This document shows, in pieces, positions 43,458 through 54,300 of a stretch of 64,000 bases of DNA. Numbering within the stretch: position 1 is the first letter of the stretch; each line of letters starts with the position of its first letter. The stretch lies in contig VXAI01000021.1 of the NCBI GenBank assembly GCA_013399305.1, positions 2,501,464 to 2,565,463 of the forward strand, given 5' to 3'. A program made the position numbers and the translations under genes. Below the pieces are notes generated by a model. It had not been told where the DNA came from, did not search any database, and saw only the letters and a list, made by a program, of their open reading frames with translations. The stretch comes from Rostratula benghalensis. Lineage: Eukaryota > Chordata > Aves > Charadriiformes > Rostratulidae.

Positions 43458-44582
43458 ATTATAGACTCATTTAGGTTGGGAAAGACCCTTAAAATTGTAG
43501 AGTCCAACCATGAACCTAACACTGCCACGTCCCCCACTAAGCCATGTTCCTAAGCACATCCCACGTCTCCAAGTCTTTCAAATACCTCCAGGGCTGGTGA
43601 CTCAACTGCTTCCCTAGGTGTCCTGTTCCAATGCTTGATCACCCTTTCAGTGAAGAAATATTTCCTAGCATTGAATTGAAATCTCCCATGGTCCATCTGT
43701 TTCCTCTTTTCCTATCCTTTTGGGAAAAGAGACCAACACCAGCCTCACTATAACCTTCTTTCAGGTGGTTGTAGAGAGCATTAAGCCCCCTTTTCTCCAG
43801 GTTAAATAACCTCCTCCACATAAAACTTGTGCTCTAGACCTGTCACCAACTTTGTTGCCTTTCTTTAGACACGCTCCAGCATCTCACCATCTTCCTTATA
43901 GCATGGGGCCCAAAACTGAGCACAGCATTTGAGATGTGTCCTCACCCGTGCCCTGTACAGGGGGATAATAATTTCTCTAGTTCTACTTACCGCATTGTTT
44001 CTGATACAAGCCAGGATGCTGCTGGCCTTCTTGGCCCCCTGGGCACACTGCTGGCTCATATTCAGCCAGCTATCACCCACACTCACCCCCAGGTCTCTTT
44101 CCTCTGGGCAACTTTGCAGCCACTCTTCATCAAAAGTGGATCCCAAGCCTGTAGTGCTGCATGGGATTGTTGTGACCCAAGTGCAGGACCCAGCACTTGG
44201 CCTTGTTGAACCTCATATTGCTGGCCTTGGCCCCTTGATCCAGCCTCTCCAGATTCCTCTGTATAATCTTCTGATCTTCACATTCCCACCCAACTTTGTG
44301 TCATCTGCACATTTACTGAGAGCACCCTTAGTCCCCTTGTCCAGATCACTGATAAAGATGTTAAACAACTGGTCCCAGTACGGAGCCCTGGGGAACACTG
44401 CTTACGACCGGCCACAAACTGGATGTAACTTCATTCACCACAATTCTCTGGGCCCAGCCCTGCAGCCAGTTTTTTACCCAGTGAAGAGTGTGCCCCTCCA
44501 AGCCATGAGCAGCCAGTTTTTCCAGGAGAATGCTGTGGGAAATGGTGTCTGTCAAAGGCTTTACTGAAGTCCAGATAAACTT
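43458..44582 (-). mobile_element. CR1 LINE, 5'-truncated, broken reverse transcriptase
   Basis: This is about 1.1 kb of CR1 in minus orientation. The conserved 3' end is at the low coordinate ('ttaggttgggaaagaccctt'). Reverse-transcriptase pieces sit on the minus strand in different frames: 44555-44361 (LAAHGLEGHTLHWVKNWLQG, QGSVLGPV), 44398-44213 (CADDTKLGG, the catalytic ADD box with Cys in place of the usual Phe) and 44146-43865 ([18 protein letters not shown]). The frame changes show it is inactive. It lies between HPS5 and SAA. Confidence 0.93.
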
Positions 44583-47500
44583 TGGTAATTATACAGTGAG
44601 TGTTGACATTTTGCAGAATGAGAGGACAGCGTGTGTTGTTTTAATAAGAAGCCAAAGGTTTAAATAAGAATTTTTAGATGGGTCCTGTCAAGAAAGAAGT
44701 CTTTTTAAATATCTGCTAGAATATGAAGATCAATAAAATCACTTGGATATTATTTGTCACTTAGAGCTATGCGTTGTACCAGCACTCTTTCTGCACTTAA
44801 CACATCTTTGAACAAATTTCTTTTTAGGCTTCTAGTTTTGGCCCTCTTCACTGTCAAACTCTTGCATTTTTAACAGACGGCCACGGCATCTGGTCAATAC
44901 TTGATTTTTCACAAATCTCAACAAAATAAAAAAAATAACACATGAATTGGAACTAAATTTTATTTAAATCCCAAATTTTGTCATTAAATTACTTGAAAAT
45001 ATTTCTTTATAAAGCATCTTCTTGTGTAGTCTTGCAGCACTTGTAATGCTGCAAATTAATGCTTTTATTGTCATTAAAATAGGACTTGGTACAACTCTCA
45101 GACTTTTGAGAGATGCAATGTGACTTTTTAATCTCAACTGCCAGAAAGGTTAGTGTGGAAGGTTGGTTACTTTGCTAGAGGAAATGAAGTTACAGAGAGA
45201 GAATTGGTGGCAGGCTTTTGTTTGTTAGTCCTGTTCCTTCTGGAAAAGCCAATACAGAACTACTTCTAAAAGAGAAAACTTTAAATTTTTGATGTTTAGA
45301 TTTTGGCATTGGAAGCAGCACAGAGCCTTCTATTGGAAACCCCCCACGCTCTGCCAGTAAAGCTTGGAATGGGGAAGCAGGCACCTGCTGCGTGCGGTGA
45401 GGTTACACAAATCGGATGGTGTTGGTACCTGTTCTCTTACCTGCCAAATGGCCAGGCTGCCACCTCACTGGGTGCTGCTGTTCTTAACTAACTATGTTTC
45501 ATACCGTGTGTGAATGTAGTACAGCTTCAGCTGAGTGCTGTGTTGCCCTCCTTAGAGGAAGCTGGCTGGCTTTCCAAGAATATACCTGGCTTATCTCTGT
45601 ACGTAATGGTTCTACTTTATTTCCTCTGTGTGTTTTGTGTACACAGCAGTCTTTTTCCTACTTCAGTGGGGGTTTTGTGCACTTCAGTAACTTTGATTGA
45701 GGGTTGGGGCTTTTTTATTGTTGGTTTGTGTTTTTGGGGTTTTTTTATAATAAATTGTAACTTTCTGTTCAGAGCTTTTTCTTTTGTAAATTTTGTGTCA
45801 GAACAGTCATATAGCTAACGTAATTGGAAGGACTTACTCAAATTTGGTGTCTAAAGTGAGTTTGTGTTGATGATTTCAACTAACTTGGCTGTCAATAAAG
45901 AGCAAGGAATTACTTGAAGGGGAGTTGGAAAACCACTGTTTCCTATTCTTGATACATGTGTTTTCATCTCACATGCGTGAGGTGAATGGACTGTGAAATG
46001 AAATGGTCTTCTGCTTAGAAGTTGCAGTTGCACAGAGCCATGCCCTCATCTAAAGCTATGGCCCCTACCAGCTCTTGTCAACCAGCTCAGTGTACACCAC
46101 GAACAGTTCAAGCCAGCCTGTTCTGGAGCAGATGAGCTGCAGCTCATCTTTGGGTTCAGTGACAGACTGTTGGTGGAAGAAACCCTTGAAAAGCAGAGGT
46201 GCTTGGAGCAACTTTAAATAGAAGCTGTGTTGGTGGTGGTCTTGTCGGTGTTGTCCATTATCCCTGTCCTGTACTCATCTCCCCTCCCCACCCCAAAAAT
46301 ATAGAAAAGCTTCATACCTGCCTCAAAACATTATTTCACTGTTAGAATCATCATTAAAACCTGTGGATAAATCAGTTTTATTTAAGATAAATGTCTGCAT
46401 GTGCAGTCTTTTTGTTGAGGAGGGGCCAAGTTTGCAGTGGTTCTACACATCTATAAGCCTGAGGCCAGTGCCAGCAAATGTTCCATACAGCATCATGGTG
46501 AAGCTTCTGAAGTAACTGATTGCCAATGTAAACAAGATAAAGTGCTGTTACTTCCCAGAATAAGGAATAACTGATCTATTATTGTGCCTGAGCTGGGAAT
46601 TCACCTTGTCCCCTTTCTCAATCGGAGACTTGCTCAGGTTGCAAAATTCCCACATTGCAGAATGTTTGCAGAATGTGGCTTGCATTTATAGATATTTAGA
46701 ATTAAAGGGCAGGCAGTTTGAGGCTGCATTTTACGTTAACTGTATCAGGATGTACGAAGCCAGAAGATGGGTCTCCCAGAGATCCTGTTATGTTTCCTAG
46801 AGGGCACGCACAGCCCATGTTTTAGTCTTAGGTCAGAAAGAAATACTCCATTCGCAACCTTCTGTACGCTCAGAGGCAGCTTTCCAATTTCTGTTGCAAA
46901 AGCAACAGTTTTGGCTGCAGCCCGTTTCTGTGGGTCAAGGGCTGTGACCCAGGAAGCAGGCCAAGAGGATATGGGAAAAGAGTGATCGGGCTGTTCCCGG
47001 CTGGAGCACAAAGCCGGTGCTTTACCTGGGTTACTGTAGGGAGCTCCAGCATTGTCGTAACTGCTGCTGCCCTTCTTCTGGGAGACAAGTCAAAGGGATG
47101 CAATCCAAGATCTGAGGATCTTCCAAAGAAGGCACCTGCCTTCTTGCAATTATCAAAATGTTTGTGCTCTTTGCAGAAAATTTTTCTTTGGAGAGAACGC
47201 AAAACACATCAGATGGCATTAGAAGACTCAGAAATATCCTCTGTGGTCCAAAACACACCTGAGCTTTTGTAGGGAAAAGTTCCTTAAGTCAGTTTTAAAG
47301 GCAAGGCTCTGTTCTAGGTACCTGGGCAAAATGGCATATGCATTAGTGAGCCTGTAGCCCAATTTACATGAATAATTTCCCAGTCTCCTTTCTCCTTTTA
47401 TTTTTTTTATTTTTTTTTTAAATCGAAACCAAAAAGGTACAGATAGGACTACTTGTAGCCAGCAGAGAAGGCACTTGAGCTGATGTGCACCATAAGAGCA

Positions 47501-48700
47501 TAAGTCATCCCTAGGATGTGAACAGAGTTGTACCAAAACACAGTGCTCCAGTCTGAGCTGTTACACTATTAAGGACCAAGTTCATGAGTGGCAGGGGACA
47601 AAATTATGCCTGCCCCCCCATTCCTTGTCCACTGGGTTGGGGGTTAGATTCTTGTCTCAAATAGTTCCATTTAGAGATACAGTGTACTAGAGAACATCTG
47701 TCCTGCTGCTCCAGGCCTGTCTGTGGAAAAGGTCTCACGTTAAGCTAAATTCTTGTTTGAAGCCCAGCGATGCCCAAGGAAGTCAGCTGCTAGCACTTTA
47801 TTAGTTCTTGCACTGCTTTTACCTCATTCCTCTGTCCTTCAGCTCCAGTGACTAATTAATTAACGTGACAGAGTACAACTACACATACCTCTTCTGCAGA
47901 GAATTTGAAGAAGCTCTCTCAGATTTGTTAAGTCATATTTAAGAGCACACAATGGGGAGAGATTCCACAAGTTAATTCTACATTGCAACTGCACTCAAAC
48001 CCAGACCTTTCTGCAGGAGAAACAGTTGTGTCAGTTGTTAACCAAGGGAAGCAAACAGGCTCCTGCACGGTGGTTCTCAAATTGTGAACTATGCTAGTAG
48101 GGCCTCCTGACTCTTAACATATCAATTGTATAATCTAGCAGAGTTGTGGCTGTATGGATCTGAACTTCCCTTAGGTAAAATGTTTACTGCTGCATCAAAG
48201 CTTCCCTTAGTTTAGCCCACTTAAGCCCCACTGAGCTGGTGTTGCAGCAGGATGGCTGGAAGTCCCTCGAGAAGGATCTTTGGGAGCAAACAAAGGCAGG
48301 ACGAACCATTCAAGCCTTCCTTACAGCGGGGGGTGTGTGTGTGTGCACTATCTTACAGCACTGTCAGCAGGGATGTAGCTGTTGCAGTTTGCTTTGCAAT
48401 GGACTTAAGAGCGACACTTCACATTTTCCATTCCATCAACTCTGGGATCCGTCTTGTCAATCCAGCACACATGGGAATTTCACTGAGCAGTTTCCAGCCA
48501 TTCTGAAAATGCAGCTGAGTGTTCCTGTGTGCAGGCACAGGCCCAGCCCTGTGCTTCAGCCTACAGTGCAGATCATCAGGCACCTTCTCCCCTGAGCTCT
48601 GTCAAGCACAAGAGCCGAGCATACTCTTAGGCCAGCTGCAACACTTCTAGCACACAGAACATTTCAGTCTTCGAGTCAGTTCTTCGGCCTGCTTGTTATG
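44583..48700. other. Intergenic HPS5-SAA, no gene recognised
   Basis: I checked both strands. Short frames (for example 45510-45818, 46870-47202, 48239-48595) show no family resemblance or splice logic. A T-rich run lies at about 47399-47420 and a short GT run at about 48332-48343. A non-coding RNA cannot be excluded. Confidence 0.45.
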
Positions 48701-48754
48701 AGGGGCAAACAGTCCTGTGGACAGCTGAAGAAGCACCACATACTTTCTAAAAAA

Positions 48755-48762
48755 TTGTGTAA
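48755..48762 (+). promoter_or_regulatory. C/EBP-like site upstream of SAA
   Basis: TTGTGTAA resembles a C/EBP (NF-IL6) element. It lies about 140 bases upstream of the TATA box. Acute-phase SAA promoters are known to combine C/EBP and NF-kB sites; binding here is inferred. Confidence 0.45.
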
Positions 48763-48837
48763 GAAGAATTTTGAACTTTCAGTCAGGACAAGGACAGGCT
48801 TACCGTAATGATTTCTGTATTGGAAGTGGAGGGGGAG

Positions 48838-48847
48838 GGGAATTCCC
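48838..48847 (+). promoter_or_regulatory. Palindromic NF-kB site GGGAATTCCC
   Basis: GGGAATTCCC is a perfect kB palindrome, also readable as GGGGAATTCC one base earlier. It lies 45 bases upstream of the SAA TATA box, directly after a purine-rich stretch. This matches the known NF-kB control of acute-phase SAA genes. Confidence 0.75.
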
Positions 48848-48891
48848 AGCCATGGGTATCCAGTTTCCTGGTTTTAGGTGTTTGAATCGCT

Positions 48892-48899
48892 TATAAATA
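48892..48899 (+). promoter_or_regulatory. SAA TATA box (TATAAATA)
   Basis: TATAAATA places transcription start about 25-30 bases on, near 48922. The following sequence ends at a strong donor (CAGTG|GTGAGT). Confidence 0.85.
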
Positions 48900-48921
48900 C
48901 CCTCTCTGAGTCTGAGAGCAC

Positions 48922-48964
48922 ACAAGACAAGCTTCATCTCCTTTGGCTTTGCCTTTCTGCAGTG
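48922..48964 (+). other. SAA non-coding exon 1
   Basis: A short leader from the TATA-predicted start to the donor TG|GTGAGT after 48964. SAA genes typically have four exons with a non-coding first, as here. The start is estimated to within about 10 bases. Confidence 0.7.
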
Positions 48965-49334
48965 GTGAGTGATATTCTGAATTTGTGAGCTATATGCAGT
49001 GTTTTCAGCTGGTATTTGGGAACAGGACTAACACTTTAGTGTGTGAAGCTTCTCTGTACTTATGATGGGAGCAGTAGGGAATACTAAAATGCAAGTTTCT
49101 CATGTCCATCCATCTCTGTTGTGGAGTTCTTAGCTGAGCTTCTGGTTGCATTGAGGGCATCAGTCCTTGTGGGGTGAGAAACAGGTTCCTGGGCTAGCCA
49201 CCAGCACTGGGGAAGCTGCCCAGGCATAGCTGGAGATATGATGGATGCTATGTCAGCAATCTTTCAAAGGTGCTCCAGAACCACTCATCTCTCTGGTTGT
49301 CTCACAGTTCTGTGTCAGGCTTGTGCTGGGAACC

Positions 49335-50717
49335 ATGAAGCTCTTTGTCTACCTCGTGTTGCTCTCTCTTCTGTGTGCAAGTGCTGATATGTCACCAATA
49401 GCTGAAGGTGGGCGATTTGCCTGGGATGCAGCGAGAGGTAAGCTCTGTTACCATGGGCCTGTTTCCCAGGAACCCTCTTCCTGAGCGCAGGTTAGCAGCA
49501 GCCAAGGGATGCAGTCTTCAGAGCTGGGAGTTCCACACCTCCAAGTGAGAGACCCATGCTGGTTTCTGCTGCTGGAAGAGGGAGATCAGCCCCAGCAGGC
49601 CCTTTCTATGGGCACACCCCAGTCCAAAGGCGGATGTGGAGAAGTGCCTTTCTATGTTAATGCTCTTGGGCTATTCAACTCCTGGCTGAAATGGTGCTTA
49701 ACTCTTTAAAGTCAACATCATCTCTATCATCTCTGTTTCTCTGCTTTTTTTCAGGGGCATGGGATATGTTCAGAGCATACAGGGACATGCGCGAGGCAAA
49801 TTATATAGGTGCTGACAAATATTTCCATGCTCGTGGGAATTATGATGCTGCCCAAAGAGGACCTGGTGGTGCTTGGGCAGCTAAACTGATCAGGTAATGG
49901 AGTACATTGGCTTGTTAACAGTGAGTTACTAGGGATCCAAGCAGTTCTGTTAGAGTGAAGTCCTTTTTGACTTGTACTCAGCTTTTGACCTTGGATGACA
50001 GCAGAGGGGAGGCAGTTAATGTCTGAATAGCCTGTCTCTATGGGAATGGTACCTCTTCTCCCACATGAACACGGGCCTTTCTTCTTCTCCCAGAAAGCAG
50101 ATTCCTTACCTCTGTATTTCTGGTGATAGAATGGTTATAGTTAGAAGGGACCTTAAGATCACCTAGTTCCAACACACCTCTCTCTAGACCATGTTACTCA
50201 AAGCCCCATTCAGCCTGGTCTTGAACACTTCCAGGGATGGGGCATCCACAGCTTCTCTGGGCAACCTGGGCCAGTGTCTCACCGCCCTCACAGTAAAGAA
50301 TTTCTTCCAATAAGGAACTATAAGAATTCTTTCCTATAAGAATTATATTCCTAGTAAGGAATTCTCTTTCCTTGCTGACAAAATTAGGGGTTCTACGGTG
50401 TTATGGGTTCCGCTGTGTTATGACTTCCACAGTGGTTTCAGACAAGGACCGATAATGTGCTTGTATCTCACTTTGAGCCACCCTGTGGAAAAGCTAGTTT
50501 TATACAAGTGAGGAAGTCAACACCAAGTGGAGTTCAATGCTGGTTGGTTCAGGTGGCCTTTTCTTTCCCCGCTAGTGATGCCCGGGAAAGATGGCAAAGC
50601 GGCGTGAGCGGCCGAGGCGCTGAGGACACCCGTGCTGACCAGCTGGCAAACGAGTGGGGCAGAAGTGGGAAGGACCCCAACCACTTCAGACCTGCGGGCC
50701 TCCCCGACAAATACTGA
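49335..50717 (+). CDS. SAA: Serum amyloid A, acute-phase apolipoprotein
   Basis: SAA is a secreted acute-phase protein that binds HDL and retinol, mainly from liver. Coding exons are 49335-49437, 49755-49893 and 50576-50717, all GT-AG and in phase, giving 127 aa. Exon 2 probably begins at 49308. Residues 1-17 ([17 protein letters not shown]) form a clear signal peptide, with mature protein likely from about residue 18. The family signature is intact: [20 protein letters not shown], then [16 protein letters not shown], then [13 protein letters not shown] and RPAGLPDKY at the end. It is the only SAA gene in the window. The promoter elements (NF-kB, C/EBP, TATA) suggest inflammation-induced expression. 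Whether it equates to one mammalian SAA paralogue cannot be said. Confidence 0.97.
50125..50315 (-). mobile_element. CR1 LINE 3' fragment in the last SAA intron
   Basis: In minus orientation: 'agaagggaccttaagatcac', 'cttccagggatggggcatcc' and 'acagtaaagaatttcttcca' are the usual inverted CR1 3'-end landmarks. It is about 190 bases, non-coding, and sits between SAA exons 3 and 4. Confidence 0.88.
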
Positions 50718-50772
50718 CGCGGCCCCTCGGGGCCCATCTCTGCTGCTCTGTCACACCTCCCCCGTGCAGCCG

Positions 50773-50778
50773 AATAAA
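50773..50778 (+). terminator. SAA poly(A) signal AATAAA
   Basis: AATAAA lies 56 bases after the SAA stop codon, so the 3'UTR is very short. Transcription ends about 350 bases before the SAAL1 start codon. Confidence 0.85.
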
Positions 50779-50859
50779 GACATTCTCCTGAACACTGCTC
50801 CCGCTTGCCACTGCCTTTTTTCCTGCCGGGGCTGGGGTCTGAAGCCTCCGTGCTGGCTT

Positions 50860-51330
50860 CCAGGGAAGCCCTCCCTCCGCGCGTCCCCGCGGGGCGTCCC
50901 CAGGCCACCGCGGGGGCCACCGGCGCTGCCCGGCGGGCCAGGCCTCTGCGGGCTCCCGGCCTTCCCGAGGGCTACGCTCCGCGGAAGGGGCGGTGGCAAC
51001 CGAGCACCGCCGCCACGGACCCGCCGCGGCCTCCCGCCGCCCCACTCCGACAGGGGGCGCTGTGGGGCGGTGCTCGGGCGCCGCTCTGGCCGCCGCCTCG
51101 TTGGCGCCGGTGCGGTTGAGGCGCCGGTGGCGGGGCTGCCATGGACCGTAACCCTTCGCCGCCCTCCAGCGAGGCGGAGGAGGAGGAGGGTGGCGGCGAC
51201 GCGGTAGGGAACACGATGTACAGCAAACACTGGCTGTTCAGCATCCTCACCCGCCTCATCGAGGTACGGGCCTGGGGGAGCGGGGGCGCCGTGAGGGGAG
51301 AGGCCCGGCGGGCCCAGTAGCGGTGGGCGC
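50860..51330 (+). promoter_or_regulatory. SAAL1 CpG-rich promoter
   Basis: A GC- and CpG-dense stretch between the SAA 3' end and SAAL1 exon 1, with no TATA box. It points to a constitutive promoter for SAAL1, unlike the TATA-driven SAA next to it. Open frames of 100-190 codons here are products of high GC. Confidence 0.7.
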
Positions 51331-54300
51331 CTGGCGAGTACGGCGCGGCGCGACCCTTAGCGAGAAGACACACGCGACACATCGGTTTCCTAGTTGTGCG
51401 TGAGGTTTATTTAAACTCTGGGTGAAGCGATAGGTTGTTAGCGTTTCGTGGCATTTCTCGGTCGTAGCTCATGGGCCCCCGTGTGCCCCCCCTTCTCCCC
51501 CCTCCGTTTTCTCAGGTCATTAGCCCCGAGAAGACAGAGCCCACCGTGAGCCCCGAGGAAATCCAGACAGAGCTGGACGAAGAGATGGAGAATGACATCT
51601 GCAAAGTATGGGACATGTCGATGGATGAGGTAGGAGCGACATGTGGGAGTTCAGACCTCGAGAGTGGCTCACAGTTCCAGGAGGCTTCTGCCCAGTTTCT
51701 GTTGCTGAGCGTGTTCAGTCAAAATCCTGGCAGTGGGAGAAGACACAGAGTTAAATGGGCTCGGGCAGCTTTGTGATTTCAAGAGTATTGCTTATTCTCT
51801 GGTTTGGCTGACAGTGTCCTGGGAGTCATTAGGCAGAGCAGGTGTGGTGGATTGGCATCATGAAGGCTGCTTTTCAAGATGAAGGAGTACATAGTGTGGA
51901 CTCTTAGGCCCAGCAGGAGTTTGCAAAAGCAGGCCTTCTCTTGCATCCAAGCTGCTGGACACCATGGTGCTGTCTGAGGATTTAAAATCAGAGCTGTGTG
52001 TTAAATGCTAAGAAACAAAGTGGTCTGACAGACCTTCCCCCAGGTGCTAGTGGATCATGCAGTGCTGTTGTTTAGGGTCAGCTGGCATAAATGAGGCCAC
52101 ATTCACACCTGTTCATTTTTGGTATTATGTGCACTAGCTGAACCAAAATGGGGAGTTATTAGAAAACCTTAGCTGTAGCTGAAGTTACCTCAGGTGAATA
52201 TCTTACATCTTCAGCAGTTTGATTTGTGGAGGTACTACTGATGCTGTCTTTAAATAGGCATGTATTGCTCTAGCAATTGTAGTGCAACCTGCTAGTAAGC
52301 CTAGTTTTCTCTGGTAGGTAAACAACCTTTTGAACTACAGCTACAGGCACATAGTGGAAATCTAACGTGATCTTTTGGTATTTTACTCAACATTTTTAAA
52401 TGCTGGAAAAAATTCTCAAGTGAGGTATAAATTTATTTCATTATTATTTTACTCCCTGGCTTTTTTGCTAGATATTTATTCCTAAATAGAGGACTAATCT
52501 TGTGGCTTAATGTGAAATGAGGAGGTGATTTGCTCTTTTATGTGCTCTGATCAAGTGCTAATGATAATCCCTTCCCTGGTGATTGCTGAATTCTGATTTA
52601 GCATCCCTGACCCTCTGTTGAAACAGAGAGTGAAAGAAACTAAGTGTGGCTTTTTGGTTCATTGTGTAGCAAATCACTGATGTCCTGAATCACCACAGGG
52701 ACTTGATGATCTTCTGTCATTGAAAAGCAAGGATTATTGGTATTAACTGTTGAGAAATAACTATTCTCTTGTAGTGAGTCTGACATCTCTTTGATCTAGT
52801 CCTTGTGCTGTGAGAAAAGGTTTTGTTTTGTGTTTGGAAATTGTAGAAGTTCATTTATTTCTCTGTTTTTTTCCCCACAGGATGTTGCTTCATTTCTTCA
52901 GGAGTTCAACGCCCCTGATATATTCATGGGAGTTTTTGCCAAGTCTAAATGCCCTCGCCTCACTGTAAGTATGGGCTGTCAAAAAGCTGTCCCATATTAG
53001 CAGCAATAGTAGATAGCTCTGTACATGCATTTGCACATACCTCCCCCCTCCTCCTCCTGTTGCATGTTTGAATAGGTTAGGGGAATGAGGAGAAAACACA
53101 AAATCAAGTTTTAAAATGCTTTTTCACAGAGTTTTTAATATGATCTACTCACTAAGTATTTCAGTGATGCTGAAGCTGGTGTATATAATTATTGATGAAG
53201 GACTAAGTTTATCAATCCTAATTTTAAGGCTTGCTATAAAAACCAGTGAAGCCTGGCTGTGGTGGGTGTCAGGGGCCCACTAAAGCCGCTCTATCACTCC
53301 CTTCCTCAACTGGATGGGGAAGAGAAAATATAACAAAGGCTCGCAGGTCAAGATAGGGTCAGGGAGAGATCATTCGCCAGGTACCATCACAGGCAAAACA
53401 GGCTCGACTTGAGGAAATTAGTTTACTTTATTACCAATAAAATATCATTATCGTACTCATTATCAGAGTAGGATAATGAGAATCAATAACTAAATCTTAA
53501 AACACCTTCCGCCCACCCCTCCATTCTTCCTGGGCTTAACTTTACTCCTAAGATCTCTGCCTTCTCCCCCAAGCAGCACAGGTGGGTTGGGAATGGGGGT
53601 TGTGGTCAATTCATCACGTTGCCTCTGCCACTCCTTCATTCTTACACTCTTTCCCTGCTTCAATGTGGGGTCCCTCATATTGGAGACAGTCCTTCACAAA
53701 CTAACATTGGTCCTTCCCATGGGCTGCAGTTCTTCAAGATGGGTCTTCAGTGTGGGTGTTCTCTTCCATGGGGTGTAGTCATTCAGGAACAAGCTGCTCC
53801 AGCATGAGTCCCCCACAAAGTCATAACTCCTGCCAGCAAACCTGCTTGTGCATGGGCTCTTTTCTCCAGGGTTCCACAGATCCTGCCAGGAGCCTGCTGC
53901 AGCGTGGGCTTTGCACAGTTACAGCCACCTTTGGGCTTATCCACCTGCCCCAGCGTAGGGCTCTCCATAGGCTACAGATCTCTACTTATCTCCTGCTCCA
54001 CCAGTAACCTCCATGTCTGCAGGGGGACAGCATGCCTCACTATGGACTGCAGGGAAATCTCTCCTCCTGAACCTGCAGCACCTCCTCCCCCTCCTTCACT
54101 GACCTTGGTGTCTGCAGAATTGTTGCTCTCATGTTCTCACTCATCTCTTCCAGCTGCTGCTGCACAGTGCTTTTTTCCCCCCCCTTCTTAAATATGTTAT
54201 CACAGAGGCTCTGCTACCATTGCTGATTGGCTTGGGTTTGGCCAGTGGTGGATCTGCCTTGGAGCTGGCTGGAATGGGCTCTTCTGGACACGGAAACTTC

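Noticed and set aside
43929..44567. 212-codon plus-strand frame between HPS5 and SAA
   Set aside because: It is the antisense of the CR1 reverse-transcriptase region, not a host gene.
50632..51382. Open frames of 104-191 codons around the SAA-SAAL1 junction
   Set aside because: They overlap the last SAA exon and the SAAL1 promoter in other frames and look like GC-rich noise.
53619..54191. Frames of 60-95 codons on the plus strand in SAAL1 intron 3
   Set aside because: They lie entirely within the solo LTR, whose repeats stay open by chance.
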